DNA of 47,278 bases. It comes from Krumholzibacterium sp965370495. GTDB lineage: Bacteria > Krumholzibacteriota > Krumholzibacteriia > Krumholzibacteriales > Krumholzibacteriaceae. How positions within the stretch are numbered: the first letter of the stretch is position 1; each line of letters begins with the position of its first letter. The stretch spans positions 1-47,278 of the forward strand of contig CBDUUV010000005.1 in NCBI GenBank assembly GCA_965370495.1, read 5' to 3'. The position numbers and the translations under genes were made by a program. Positions 33,464 through 42,300 of the stretch are shown in pieces. The notes below the pieces were generated by a model. That model saw only the letters and a list, made by a program, of their open reading frames with translations, was not told where the DNA came from and searched no databases.

Positions 33464-34498
33464 GTGAATATGAAATTCAAACGTATTATAATCGATCGAA
33501 AAGCATCCGGTGACCTTGTTACCGAAAGGATCAGAAATCGGCTTCTGGATCTTCCTGCCGAAACGGTTGACAACGTTTCGCGGCTTATTATGGAAAACCC
33601 GGCAAAAGACCACTCGCTCGTCCTGATGCGCCATGAAGGGAAATTCGTAAAAGATTTTCCTGTCACACCGGGAGCTCCACCCTGCCGCGAGAAATATATA
33701 ATCACGATGCTTAACTGTCCTTTTATGTGCACATACTGTTACCTGCAGTCATACCTGGATCATGGCAGAATCGTCGTGTTTACGAATACGCGCAAGATGA
33801 AAAACGATATCGCGGCGACCCTTGCCACACCCGGCACAAAAAGGATCACAACCGGCGAGATGGGCGACAGCCTGGCGCTTGACCACCTGACAGGCATCAC
33901 GCTGGATCTACTTCCTCTCTTCAGCAATACCACAACACTTCTCGATGTGAGAACAAAAAGCGCCAGGGTAGACCATATAATTGAAGCTCTCGGCAACCGC
34001 CCCGGGGAACGCGGCAAGCTGATTATTACATGGACCCTTGCGCCGGCTGAAGCAATAACAGGCGAAGAACCGCTGACCGCTTCGCTCAATGAACGGCTCG
34101 ATGCAATGGCCCGGGCTGCTGCTGCCGGGATCAGGGTCGGGATACGTTTCGATCCTGTCATCAGCTGGTATTACAGGAAGGAAAGGTACGAAGCTCTGCT
34201 AGGCCTGATTGCAGACTCGATCGGAAGAGGGGGCGTCTACAGGTTTGAAATCGGGGTGTTGAGATTTCCGCCGGGCCTGTGGGAACAGGTAAGAAATCGC
34301 AGCATCTCTTCCCCCCTTTTCAGGGGGGAGTATTTCAAAGACCGCGAAGGCAAGATGCGGCTCTACAAGCCGGAGAGGATAAAGATCTACAGGGACATTT
34401 ACAGGTCAATACAATCGTACTTTCCCAACGCACCAGTGGAACTTAGCATGGAAGACATCCAGGTATGGGAAGACGCCGGAATCCTATTCAACAGTTGA
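33464..34498 (+). CDS. SplB-like radical SAM protein (spore photoproduct lyase family)
   Basis: A 344-residue protein. The cluster motif CPFMCTYCYL (CxxxCxxC) binds the [4Fe-4S] that cleaves SAM. The preceding PCREKYIITMLN and the following GEMGDSLALDHLTG match the SplB-like family, which includes the thymine dimer (spore photoproduct) lyase. The Cys needed by true SP lyase near the C-terminus is not obvious. No sporulation genes are seen, so another repair or modification role is likely. GTG start. Its end overlaps the convergent phosphatase by 15 bp. Confidence 0.85.
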   Translation: MNMKFKRIIIDRKASGDLVTERIRNRLLDLPAETVDNVSRLIMENPAKDHSLVLMRHEGKFVKDFPVTPGAPPCREKYIITMLNCPFMCTYCYLQSYLDHGRIVVFTNTRKMKNDIAATLATPGTKRITTGEMGDSLALDHLTGITLDLLPLFSNTTTLLDVRTKSARVDHIIEALGNRPGERGKLIITWTLAPAEAITGEEPLTASLNERLDAMARAAAAGIRVGIRFDPVISWYYRKERYEALLGLIADSIGRGGVYRFEIGVLRFPPGLWEQVRNRSISSPLFRGEYFKDREGKMRLYKPERIKIYRDIYRSIQSYFPNAPVELSMEDIQVWEDAGILFNS

Positions 34499-35137
34499 CG
34501 GCATGCCGTCGAATCCGAGGGCATCGCCGGCAAGATGCGAGGCGTCTCCGAGCAGTCTCAACCTGGGCCTGAATTCAAGCATGACTGTAGTGATGGAAGT
34601 GTTCGGTAGAGAAAACGACCAGATATCGTCGGGATCCATACCAAGAATGTGGGTCAGCCAGGTGCAGATAACACCTCCATGCGTTATGATCAGCAGGTCA
34701 CCGGATGTCGATTCGACGATCCTGTCGATCTCCCTGATTACTCTCTTGTGGAAATCCAGATACTTCTCAGCTCCCTCTATGAATACTTTTGAAGGCGCCT
34801 GAAACCATCTCTCCATCACACCCGGAATCTCTTTATCGATTTCGCTGACGAGCCTGCCTTCCCACTCTCCAAAGGAGATTTCCCTGAGTTCGTTTGAAAA
34901 AACAATCGGGTATTCGTCGCCGAGCACTGTCCTGGCGGTCTGTGCCGCTCTCTCGACGTCACTGCTGTAGACGCTGTCGAAATGTATCGTCTTGAGCCTG
35001 AGCCCCAGAAGCCGGGCCTGCTTTTTGCCCCTCTCGCTGAGAACAACCCCGCTTGAATTTTTCTGAACCCTTCGTTCGCTGTTCCAGCATGACTCGCCAT
35101 GCCGGATCATGTGTATCTTTCTTGACGATCCGGTCAT
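34484..35137 (-). CDS. Histidine phosphatase (phosphoglycerate mutase-like)
   Basis: A 217-residue protein from ATG 35137, preceded by GGAGGTGA. The phospho-His motif is IRHGESCWN and the second His is in ITHGGV; YSSDVERAAQTA and REISFGEWEG fit the GpmB/CobC branch. The substrate (a sugar phosphate, cobalamin or nucleoside phosphate) is open. The stop lies inside the 3' end of the convergent splB-like gene. Confidence 0.9.
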   Translation of the reverse strand: MTGSSRKIHMIRHGESCWNSERRVQKNSSGVVLSERGKKQARLLGLRLKTIHFDSVYSSDVERAAQTARTVLGDEYPIVFSNELREISFGEWEGRLVSEIDKEIPGVMERWFQAPSKVFIEGAEKYLDFHKRVIREIDRIVESTSGDLLIITHGGVICTWLTHILGMDPDDIWSFSLPNTSITTVMLEFRPRLRLLGDASHLAGDALGFDGMPSTVE

Positions 35138-35160
35138 ATTCACCTCCATAAGAAGGTGCC

Positions 35161-35189
35161 ACTGTAACATAATTTAGAATATTTCTCAA
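35161..35189 (-). promoter_or_regulatory. Promoter of the histidine phosphatase gene
   Basis: Minus-strand TTGAGA (plus 35184-35189), 17-bp spacer, TACAGT (plus 35161-35166), about 24 bp before ATG. Confidence 0.45.
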
Positions 35190-35236
35190 GATACCTTGCT
35201 ATCGTGGGAACTTTTATTTAACCTGAGTCTACATTG

Positions 35237-35278
35237 TATAATGATATGCAACACAGGCGCTTCGGCAGTATTGCATAT
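35237..35278 (+). promoter_or_regulatory. Extended promoter element and dyad before the beta-propeller gene
   Basis: A consensus TATAAT at 35237-35242 (weak -35) is followed by inverted repeat ATATGCAA (35244-35251) / TTGCATAT (35271-35278) with a 19-bp spacer. The dyad covers the expected start of transcription and could be an operator. Confidence 0.38.
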
Positions 35279-35375
35279 GTGGATTTGAGCGGTCGACGCA
35301 ACTTCGAGACTTGATCACCGATATCCAGTCAACCGATTCTACGGCCTGGCCCAGCCGGGCAACTGGAGGATTTAT

Positions 35376-37265
35376 ATGCAGAAGAAACAACTTGTCATTT
35401 CGTTGCTGGCCGCGGTCCTGCTGACTCCCTCCGTTACGCGGGCGGCCGACAGGTTCGAACTTCTGTCACGTTCACTCCTTCAGCAACATACCACTTCAGC
35501 CGCGTTCTTCGACAGAGGGCTGATCATATCAGCCGGGGGGGCGCTTGCCATCGCGTCTCCTGCCGACTCCCTGCAGAACTACACACTCGTGCCTCTCAAT
35601 GGAGAACCACAGGATCTTGTCATCAATGGAAATTTTGCATATATAGCGGCCAAGGGTTCAGGACTCATCACTGTCGACCTGTCAGACCCGGAAAACCCGG
35701 CTTGTTTCGATTCCTACAGAACCATCCAGCCATTGGCCTGCCGGATATCCCTGGACCATCTTTTTCTCACTGATGTGAAAAAAGGACTACTCGTATTCGG
35801 CCTGGCCAACCCGGCCAGGCCGGAATTCATAGAAAATATCGGCATAGACAAAGGAGCCATCTCGATGGCTGCCGCGGATAATACCCTGATACTGTTCTAC
35901 ACCGAGAGGGCCATTCTTTTCGGTGTATCCGATGACTGTACCGTCAAGCTCCTGACAGAAATCGAGACTGTTGGCGGCACTGGCAGGGGGCTTGTTCACG
36001 ACAGTATCCTCTATGCGATCCACAGGGACGGCAAGGTCTCACGGTACGACATCTCTGACCCGTCTGCAGCCGTAACCAGGGTTGAGGACCTGCCGGTCAA
36101 AAACGTATCCTCCATCGACATCAATGGCAAACGGGGAATGGCACTTACCACCTCGGGCAGACTGGTTCCTTTCAGCCTGTCCGGCACCCATGTAACTCCC
36201 GGAAAACCGGTCAAAGCCGATTTCAGCGGCGCTATCAACATCCCCCCCGGTGTAAAATTCAGCCTTTCAGGCAGGATGACCGGAAAAAGGATCTCGGACA
36301 CTGTCCCGGGAAAGTCGCTGATCCTCTCATCTGACAGAGTTGTGACTCTGGACCCTCAGGGCGGCCCCTGCCTCTTCGGTATCGAGGAAAAGAACCTGCG
36401 CTTCATCGCCAATATCCCTACCAGTGGATATGCCATCGATCTTGTTGCCAGGGACGACTGGCTCTATCTCGCCAATGGCCGCGGCGGCCTCCGTACGGGA
36501 AAAGTTGATGAAAACGGGCAGATCGAATGGAAAGGCCACCTCCAGACCACTGTCGCAAGAGACGTCGCTCTCTCGGGAGATATCCTGCTCCTTGCCGATG
36601 GCAATGACGGCATGAAAACCATCGATATAAGCGACCCGGCAAATCCTGTCGAGATAGGGCACCTGCCATCCCCTTTCTTCCTGTCAGCCATAGTGACCAG
36701 GGGAACACTGGCTTTTCTGGCAGGAGGGCTCGGAGGCGCTGAGGTCGTCGATTTCAGAAACCCGCGGAAACCAAAACTCCTCTGGAGAGAAAAATTTTCC
36801 GAAGTCAGGGGGATATTCGCAGACAACCGGTTTTTCTATCTATCGGACGGATTCGAGGGATTTCATATCTACAGGATGGAAGGCAACGAGGCCGTCTGGG
36901 TATCCACCGTTAATACCGGAGGATGGAATGATGACATATTTGTGACAGGCGACACGATCTATCTTGCCGAAGGCGGCAAAGGCCTTGATATCGCCGATAT
37001 CAGTGACAGAAAAAACCCCAGGATTCTTGGATCGGTCGATATCGGCTCGATTGCCAGGGAAATCCATGTGATTGGAAGAACAGTATTTGTTGCATCTCAC
37101 ATGAAGGGAATCACGGCTGTAGATGCCTCAGACCCTGCAAAGCCATTTATCTCTGCCGTGTATCCCTCTGTCGATGACGCGAGAGGCGTGTATGCAGATA
37201 ACAGGTTCGTTTACCTGGCAAGTGGCGCCGGAGGCGTATATATTTTCAGGTACATCGAACGCTAG
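35376..37265 (+). CDS. Exported LVIVD-type beta-propeller protein
   Basis: A 629-residue protein. A signal peptide (MQKKQLVISLLAAVLLTPSV, cleaved near RAA-DRF) sends it through Sec. The mature part is made of repeats of about 40 residues with the LVIVD pattern, e.g. AKGSGLITVDLSDPENPACF, ADGNDGMKTIDISDPANPVE and AEGGKGLDIADISDRKNPRI, which should fold as a propeller. Likely a cell-surface or periplasmic binding protein; no catalytic site is seen. ATG start with GGAGG. dsbD follows by 18 bp. Confidence 0.88.
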   Translation: MQKKQLVISLLAAVLLTPSVTRAADRFELLSRSLLQQHTTSAAFFDRGLIISAGGALAIASPADSLQNYTLVPLNGEPQDLVINGNFAYIAAKGSGLITVDLSDPENPACFDSYRTIQPLACRISLDHLFLTDVKKGLLVFGLANPARPEFIENIGIDKGAISMAAADNTLILFYTERAILFGVSDDCTVKLLTEIETVGGTGRGLVHDSILYAIHRDGKVSRYDISDPSAAVTRVEDLPVKNVSSIDINGKRGMALTTSGRLVPFSLSGTHVTPGKPVKADFSGAINIPPGVKFSLSGRMTGKRISDTVPGKSLILSSDRVVTLDPQGGPCLFGIEEKNLRFIANIPTSGYAIDLVARDDWLYLANGRGGLRTGKVDENGQIEWKGHLQTTVARDVALSGDILLLADGNDGMKTIDISDPANPVEIGHLPSPFFLSAIVTRGTLAFLAGGLGGAEVVDFRNPRKPKLLWREKFSEVRGIFADNRFFYLSDGFEGFHIYRMEGNEAVWVSTVNTGGWNDDIFVTGDTIYLAEGGKGLDIADISDRKNPRILGSVDIGSIAREIHVIGRTVFVASHMKGITAVDASDPAKPFISAVYPSVDDARGVYADNRFVYLASGAGGVYIFRYIER

Positions 37266-37283
37266 TATAGAAAGGCAAACATC

Positions 37284-39125
37284 ATGAAACTGACAACAAG
37301 GATCACGGCAGGCACGGTGGCAATCGTTTCCGTGCTGGCCCTGATGTCCATGATATCCGGTGCTGCCTCCCAGGGCCTTTTCGTGCAATTGGAAAACCTT
37401 GTCTCCACGGAAATATTTAGATCGATCTCGGTATTCCACCCGGGCTCTACAGGCTATATAGCGCTGAGAGTGAAGGTCAAGGATGGATGGCACATCAATT
37501 CCAGTACACCACTTGACAAATTCCTGATACCAACGATGCTCGAATTAAAGGCCCCGGACGGGATCGAGATACTGGGGATACTTTATCCTGAACCCCAACT
37601 CCGGAAACTTGAAGTAAGTGATTCGAAAATGTCCCTCTATCATGGAACGACATACCTCGGCGCGATCATAAGGATAGGAAAAAACATTACGCCCGGGTCG
37701 TATGATATTTCGGCCATACTGAAATACCAGGGGTGTAACGACCTTACATGCCTCGAACCGGCTTCGATCATAATCCGGACCAATATCCAGGTCGGCAGTA
37801 TGACTGAAACAGCCGAGGCCCTGTATCCCGAGATCTTTTCACTGCCTCCATTCGTCGATGGCGATGGAAATCCGACCGGTATGGGAACCGCATCGGATTC
37901 AGACAGGTCGTTTACCGACTCCATAAATGAAAAAGGCATTTTTCTTGCGTTTATATTGATCTTTTTCGGCGGCCTCGCCCTCAACCTGACTCCATGCATA
38001 TACCCCCTCATACCGATCACGATAAGTTACTTCGGCGGGCAGGCCGGGGGAAAGGCTTCGCGCGCATTTTTCCTCGCGCTGACCTACGTGTTCGGGATGT
38101 CCATAACATACAGTATCCTGGGAATGATCGCTGCTATGACAGGAAGTCTTTTCGGCTCGGCTCTTCAAAATCCGATCATCGTCCTGTTTATCGCGGCGGT
38201 CCTGATAGGGTTGTCCACGTCGATGTTCGGCCTGTGGGAATTCCGACTGCCAATGTTCCTCACCAGAAAAACGGGAACAGCCAGAAAGGGATTCTGGGGA
38301 GCGCTTTTCATGGGGCTGACGGTCGGTATCGTAGCTGCTCCATGCATCGGGCCGTTCGTCCTTGGCCTGTTGACATATGTCGGCGAAATGGGCAAACCGG
38401 TCATGGGCTTCTTCATGTTCTTTACTCTTGCCTGGGGTATGGGGATACCATTTATCGTCCTCGGTACAGTTTCGGGAAGCCTTCCCGCGTCGGGCAACTG
38501 GATGATATGGGTCAAGAAGATATTCGCGTTCATACTCCTTGTAATGGCAGTATACTTCGCCAGGACACTGCTGGGCGGTATGGCCTCAACGATACTTTAT
38601 GGAATTCTCGCGCTGATCGCCGGTATATTTCTCGGATGGATCGTAAAAGTCCCCGGGATGGGCACGAAATTCGGTGTCCTGAGAAAGGTGATCGGCATCA
38701 TATGGCTGGCCGCGGCAGTGACCATTTTCGCGATGCCGGGCGGCCCGTTCAGGCAGGCGGAAGTGAAGCCCGGGATAACATGGGAGTCATTTACAAAAGA
38801 AAAATTCGACGATGCCATCTCGGGGGGGATGCCGGTCATGATAGATTTCTCGGCGGACTGGTGTATCCCGTGTATTGAACTCGAGCACAACACTTTCAGT
38901 GATTCCAGAGTAATTGAAAGAGCGAAAAAGATCGTCTCGCTCCAGGTGGATCTTACCAGAGCGGGCGAAGCGGAAAACGCTTTTAAAAAAGAATTCGGTA
39001 TAAAAGGTGTTCCGACGATCATCTTCTATAACACAACCGGCATGGAAGTCACCGGATCGAAGATCACCGGATTTGTCGGGCCTGAAGTGATGCTGGAAAA
39101 GATGAAGATGATCACGGGAGAATAA
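37284..39125 (+). CDS. dsbD: Thiol:disulfide interchange protein DsbD
   Basis: A 613-residue protein that carries electrons from cytoplasmic thioredoxin to the periplasm. The N-terminal periplasmic domain has YQGCNDLTCLEP; the central eight-helix domain has the redox Cys in LNLTPCIYPLIPITISYFGG and VAAPCIGPFVLGLLTYVGEM; the C-terminal thioredoxin domain has SADWCIPCIELE. All three Cys pairs are present, so it should work. Between the propeller protein and a glycosyltransferase (six-base gap), in one probable operon. Confidence 0.95.
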   Translation: MKLTTRITAGTVAIVSVLALMSMISGAASQGLFVQLENLVSTEIFRSISVFHPGSTGYIALRVKVKDGWHINSSTPLDKFLIPTMLELKAPDGIEILGILYPEPQLRKLEVSDSKMSLYHGTTYLGAIIRIGKNITPGSYDISAILKYQGCNDLTCLEPASIIIRTNIQVGSMTETAEALYPEIFSLPPFVDGDGNPTGMGTASDSDRSFTDSINEKGIFLAFILIFFGGLALNLTPCIYPLIPITISYFGGQAGGKASRAFFLALTYVFGMSITYSILGMIAAMTGSLFGSALQNPIIVLFIAAVLIGLSTSMFGLWEFRLPMFLTRKTGTARKGFWGALFMGLTVGIVAAPCIGPFVLGLLTYVGEMGKPVMGFFMFFTLAWGMGIPFIVLGTVSGSLPASGNWMIWVKKIFAFILLVMAVYFARTLLGGMASTILYGILALIAGIFLGWIVKVPGMGTKFGVLRKVIGIIWLAAAVTIFAMPGGPFRQAEVKPGITWESFTKEKFDDAISGGMPVMIDFSADWCIPCIELEHNTFSDSRVIERAKKIVSLQVDLTRAGEAENAFKKEFGIKGVPTIIFYNTTGMEVTGSKITGFVGPEVMLEKMKMITGE

Positions 39126-39131
39126 GCGCTG

Positions 39132-40373
39132 GTGAACAGAAAACTGAAAAAGATACTGGTTCTTTCGATATGGGAAGAGATGTGGTCACTCGGCGAGGGG
39201 TGCGGCGTTCCGGATGAGCTTCATTTTATCCGCAAGCTCACCGGCAGAAATGTGGAGATAGACTATCTTATTCCCGCGCCGCCGGATGGCATTGATCCCT
39301 ATAAACACCCGGGGCTTCGTTACCATACGTACCCGAATGTGTTCAGATCGATATCCCGACTGCCGGGCCCCCTCTCGCGTTTTGTTCGCCCAGGCCTTTT
39401 CATGCGTAAAATGATGCCTGTACTTCGCAAGCTCGCAGAAGAAATCAAACCGGACCTTATTCTCGGGTATTCCTATTATTCCCTTCACCCGCTTGAAAAA
39501 ATCGCGAGAGAGACCGGGATTCCCGTAGTGGTGAAACTTTTCGGAGTGATGTATCTGCACCATCACTACCTTCCCAGGATCCGGTACATAAGGTTCAACC
39601 ATGAACAGATCTCCGCGCTGAAACACAGGGTAGGCTACTATATTGTTCTGAACGACGGGACCAGGGGCAAAGAAGCGCTTGTAGAACACGGGATACCCGC
39701 TGAAAAGATCACGTTTCTTCCGAACGGAATGGACTTGAGCTGGGCCAGCCTCAAGATCGACCGAGCCAGGGCGCGAAAGGATCTCGGCCTCCCGGCCGGC
39801 AAGATCCTGCTTGTCACTTTTTCACGGCTGGTCAGGTCGAAACGTGTCGACCTTTTCCTGAAAGCAATGGCCGGAGTCGATAAATCGCTTATGGAGAGAA
39901 CGGCGGTCGTGATAGGAGGAGACGGGCCGGACAGAAACAGCCTTGAAATATTGAGCCGCGAGCTTGGAATAGAAGATAAGGTCATATTCACGGGAGCCGT
40001 CAGGTATGATGATATACCATTCCTGCTGAAGGCGTGTGATATTTTCGTCGGAACCAATGAACTGACGAATATGTCCATGCCTCCGTGTGAGGCCCTGCTC
40101 TGCGGCCTGCCGGTAATAGCCTTTGATGTCGCCGGCACATCAGAGATCATAAGAGACGGTGAAACGGGGCTTCTGGTAGAAAATAACAACATCCGCAAAC
40201 TGACAGAAAAGATCGAGGAACTGATCAATGATCCGGACCAGGCCGAACTCCTGGGAAAACAGGCGTCAGAGTTCGCCATGCATCATTTCATGTCATGGGA
40301 TGAAAGAACCTCGAAAGAGCTGGAACTCTTCGACAGAATCGTCTCCGGGAACCAATCAACAACACGCCTTTGA
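39132..40373 (+). CDS. Glycosyltransferase, GT4 family
   Basis: A 413-residue GT-B enzyme. The C-terminal half has the UDP-sugar site: LVTFSRLVRSKRVDLFLKAM, VIGGDGPDRNSLE, and the EX7E-type loop TNMSMPPCEALLCGLPVIAF. The acceptor and donor cannot be named. GTG start six bases after dsbD. It may share its transcript with dsbD, and may act on surface glycan together with the genes at 40.7-43.2 kb. Confidence 0.92.
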   Translation: MNRKLKKILVLSIWEEMWSLGEGCGVPDELHFIRKLTGRNVEIDYLIPAPPDGIDPYKHPGLRYHTYPNVFRSISRLPGPLSRFVRPGLFMRKMMPVLRKLAEEIKPDLILGYSYYSLHPLEKIARETGIPVVVKLFGVMYLHHHYLPRIRYIRFNHEQISALKHRVGYYIVLNDGTRGKEALVEHGIPAEKITFLPNGMDLSWASLKIDRARARKDLGLPAGKILLVTFSRLVRSKRVDLFLKAMAGVDKSLMERTAVVIGGDGPDRNSLEILSRELGIEDKVIFTGAVRYDDIPFLLKACDIFVGTNELTNMSMPPCEALLCGLPVIAFDVAGTSEIIRDGETGLLVENNNIRKLTEKIEELINDPDQAELLGKQASEFAMHHFMSWDERTSKELELFDRIVSGNQSTTRL

Positions 40374-40766
40374 ATGAACCGGTATTTCCACTTGTCGGTT
40401 CCACGATCCTGCCCCCCCAGCCGGGGCATGCCGATAAACACAAAAACGCCACGGGTTCTCATACAGTCTAAGAATCCGTGGCGCCTCAGAAAAGAGCAAT
40501 GAAAAGACAATCAGGGCACAGGTTTCACCACCGCCATGCAAGCGGGATACAACAACAACTTATATTCCCTTTATCTCTTTTCATATCACTTATATTTTAT
40601 TCCTGTTTCAGTGATTTGTCAAGGCCCGGGTTAACGGCCCCGTACCTGGAAACCCGGCAACTATGTTGTCATCGCACGCGCTTAATCCCAAATCAATGCC
40701 GGTTTCAAGAACGATAACACCGAAAAACCTTTGAACTTGAATAAAAAGCCGGGATAATGCATCATA
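40374..40766. other. Intergenic stretch with a large inverted repeat
   Basis: No gene is supported in 393 bp. The inverted repeat CGCCACGG/CCGTGGCG (40447-40454, 40476-40483), extended by TTCT/AGAA, gives a 12-bp stem. An A-run just left of it would be a U-run on the minus strand, but no minus-strand gene lies immediately upstream. A C-run occurs at 40411-40417. Confidence 0.5.
40731..40758 (+). promoter_or_regulatory. Promoter of the LicD-like gene
   Basis: TTGAAC (40731-40736), 16-bp spacer, GATAAT (40753-40758). Confidence 0.45.
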
Positions 40767-41390
40767 GTGTCCTTTAAAAAGGTGTATGAAATCATTATGG
40801 CTGGTAAATTAAAATTGGCCGGACAACTGGCAGAGACTGCAAAAAAAATGCTGAAGGACACGTGTAGAATCTTTGAAGAAAGTAACATCGATTATGTTCT
40901 GGAAGGTGGCACCCTGCTCGGTATCGTTCGTGAAAGCAGGTTGCTCCCCTGGGATAACGATCTGGACATAACAATCACAGATAACTTCACGAAAAAACTC
41001 CTTTCCATCAGATGGAGACTCTGGCTTGCAGGCTACAGAACCCGAATTCGAACATATAAGCTGGATATAGGACCTTTTAAAAAGGGTAGAATCCGAATGA
41101 TGAAGATACAGACACGAAAACTCTTTTTCTTTAAAGGTGTCAGCCTGCTTGATATATTTATCAAGACAAAAAAGGACGGCAAATATTTCTGGACAGTGGG
41201 AGCCAGGAACCCGGTCTTGAAATCAGCCCCTTGCCAATATTACGAAGAATTTACAAAGACTGAATTTGACGGGCATAAATACTCCATCCCCAAAGATTAT
41301 GAAGAATACCTGGTTTATCGATACGGAAACTGGCAGACACCTGTAAAAGAATGGAATTTCAGAAAAGACGATAACGCAATTGTTAATTGA
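40767..41390 (+). CDS. LicD-like phosphotransferase (nucleotidyltransferase fold)
   Basis: A 207-residue protein. EGGTLLGIVRESRLLPWDNDLDITI is the LicD/fukutin-type signature: GGxLLGxxRxxxxxPWDxDxDI with the metal-binding Asp residues (only a 20-residue part is key: LLGIVRESRLLPWDNDLDI). LicD adds phosphocholine or a related group to surface sugars. GTG 40767 is the longest start; ATG 40797 (AAGGTG upstream) would shorten it by ten. Codon use is A+T-richer than upstream genes. The NTP-transferase gene follows, as licC and licD are often paired. Confidence 0.85.
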   Translation: MSFKKVYEIIMAGKLKLAGQLAETAKKMLKDTCRIFEESNIDYVLEGGTLLGIVRESRLLPWDNDLDITITDNFTKKLLSIRWRLWLAGYRTRIRTYKLDIGPFKKGRIRMMKIQTRKLFFFKGVSLLDIFIKTKKDGKYFWTVGARNPVLKSAPCQYYEEFTKTEFDGHKYSIPKDYEEYLVYRYGNWQTPVKEWNFRKDDNAIVN

Positions 41391-41407
41391 AAAAAGCGGG
41401 GAATAAC

Positions 41408-42166
41408 ATGAGAGCAATTATCATAGCGGCTGGAAAAGGTTCAAGATTATACCCTTTGACAAAAAACACTCCAAAAAGTCTTCTTGAAATTGGAAATGGA
41501 TTAACCTTATTGGAAAGCCAGCTCCACAGTTTAAAAGAAAATAATATCAAAGATATCACGATAATAGTTGGATATCGGGCCGAACAGATAGAAGCAAAAA
41601 TCAAAAACTATGAACAGGACTTTAATATCAATACGGTATATAACCCCTTTTTTGATTGCTCAAATAATCTGATTTCGGTATGGATGGCTCGCTATTACAT
41701 GCGGGAAGATTTCATTTCAATAAATGGAGATGATATTTTCCGTCCTTCAGTGATAGAAAATCTGTTAAAAAGCCGGGACCATATTACCATGGTAATAGAT
41801 GAAAAGAAAAAATATGATGATGATGACATGAAGATCATTCATTCCGATGGAATGGTTCACAGAGTCAGCAAAGAAATACCTGTTTCTGAAGCTAATGGAG
41901 AATCTGTAGGTATCATAAAATTCTCCGGACACGGGCCAAAAATCTACGTGAATATCCTGGAAGAAATGGTTAGAAAAGAAAAGAATCGCAATGTATTTTA
42001 TCTTGAGGCCATTCAGGAAATCATCGGAAGAGGATATCCTGTAAATTATTCGATGTGCATGCCGGACGATTGGGGTGAATTAGATTTTCACCCTGACCTC
42101 GTCCTGATAAAGCAGTATTTGAAACGCTCCAACCTGATCGACACCATATTTCCTTCTGAAGACTGA
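41408..42166 (+). CDS. LicC-like nucleotidyltransferase
   Basis: A 252-residue protein that starts MRAIIIAAGKGSRLYPLT, the GxGxRxxPxT NTP-binding loop of sugar/choline-phosphate nucleotidyltransferases; KSLLEIG, DITIIVGYRAEQIE and SINGDDIF (metal Asp) follow. Pairing with a LicD-like gene suggests CTP:phosphocholine-type activation, but sugar-1-phosphate substrates are possible. ATG 41408 with GGGG six bases before it; TTG 41387 would add seven residues. A+T-rich, in contrast to genes at either end of the window. Confidence 0.86.
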   Translation: MRAIIIAAGKGSRLYPLTKNTPKSLLEIGNGLTLLESQLHSLKENNIKDITIIVGYRAEQIEAKIKNYEQDFNINTVYNPFFDCSNNLISVWMARYYMREDFISINGDDIFRPSVIENLLKSRDHITMVIDEKKKYDDDDMKIIHSDGMVHRVSKEIPVSEANGESVGIIKFSGHGPKIYVNILEEMVRKEKNRNVFYLEAIQEIIGRGYPVNYSMCMPDDWGELDFHPDLVLIKQYLKRSNLIDTIFPSED

Positions 42167-42300
42167 ACTGGCACACACAATGAATCACCATATAAATACG
42201 CCGCCGCTGTTTCGTCCCTGAAAATCGCTCCGCGATGCCATGCCTTTTAAATATCGGCGGGGATTACTGTTTCTCCGGTTGATGTTTCAGTTTTCATAAA

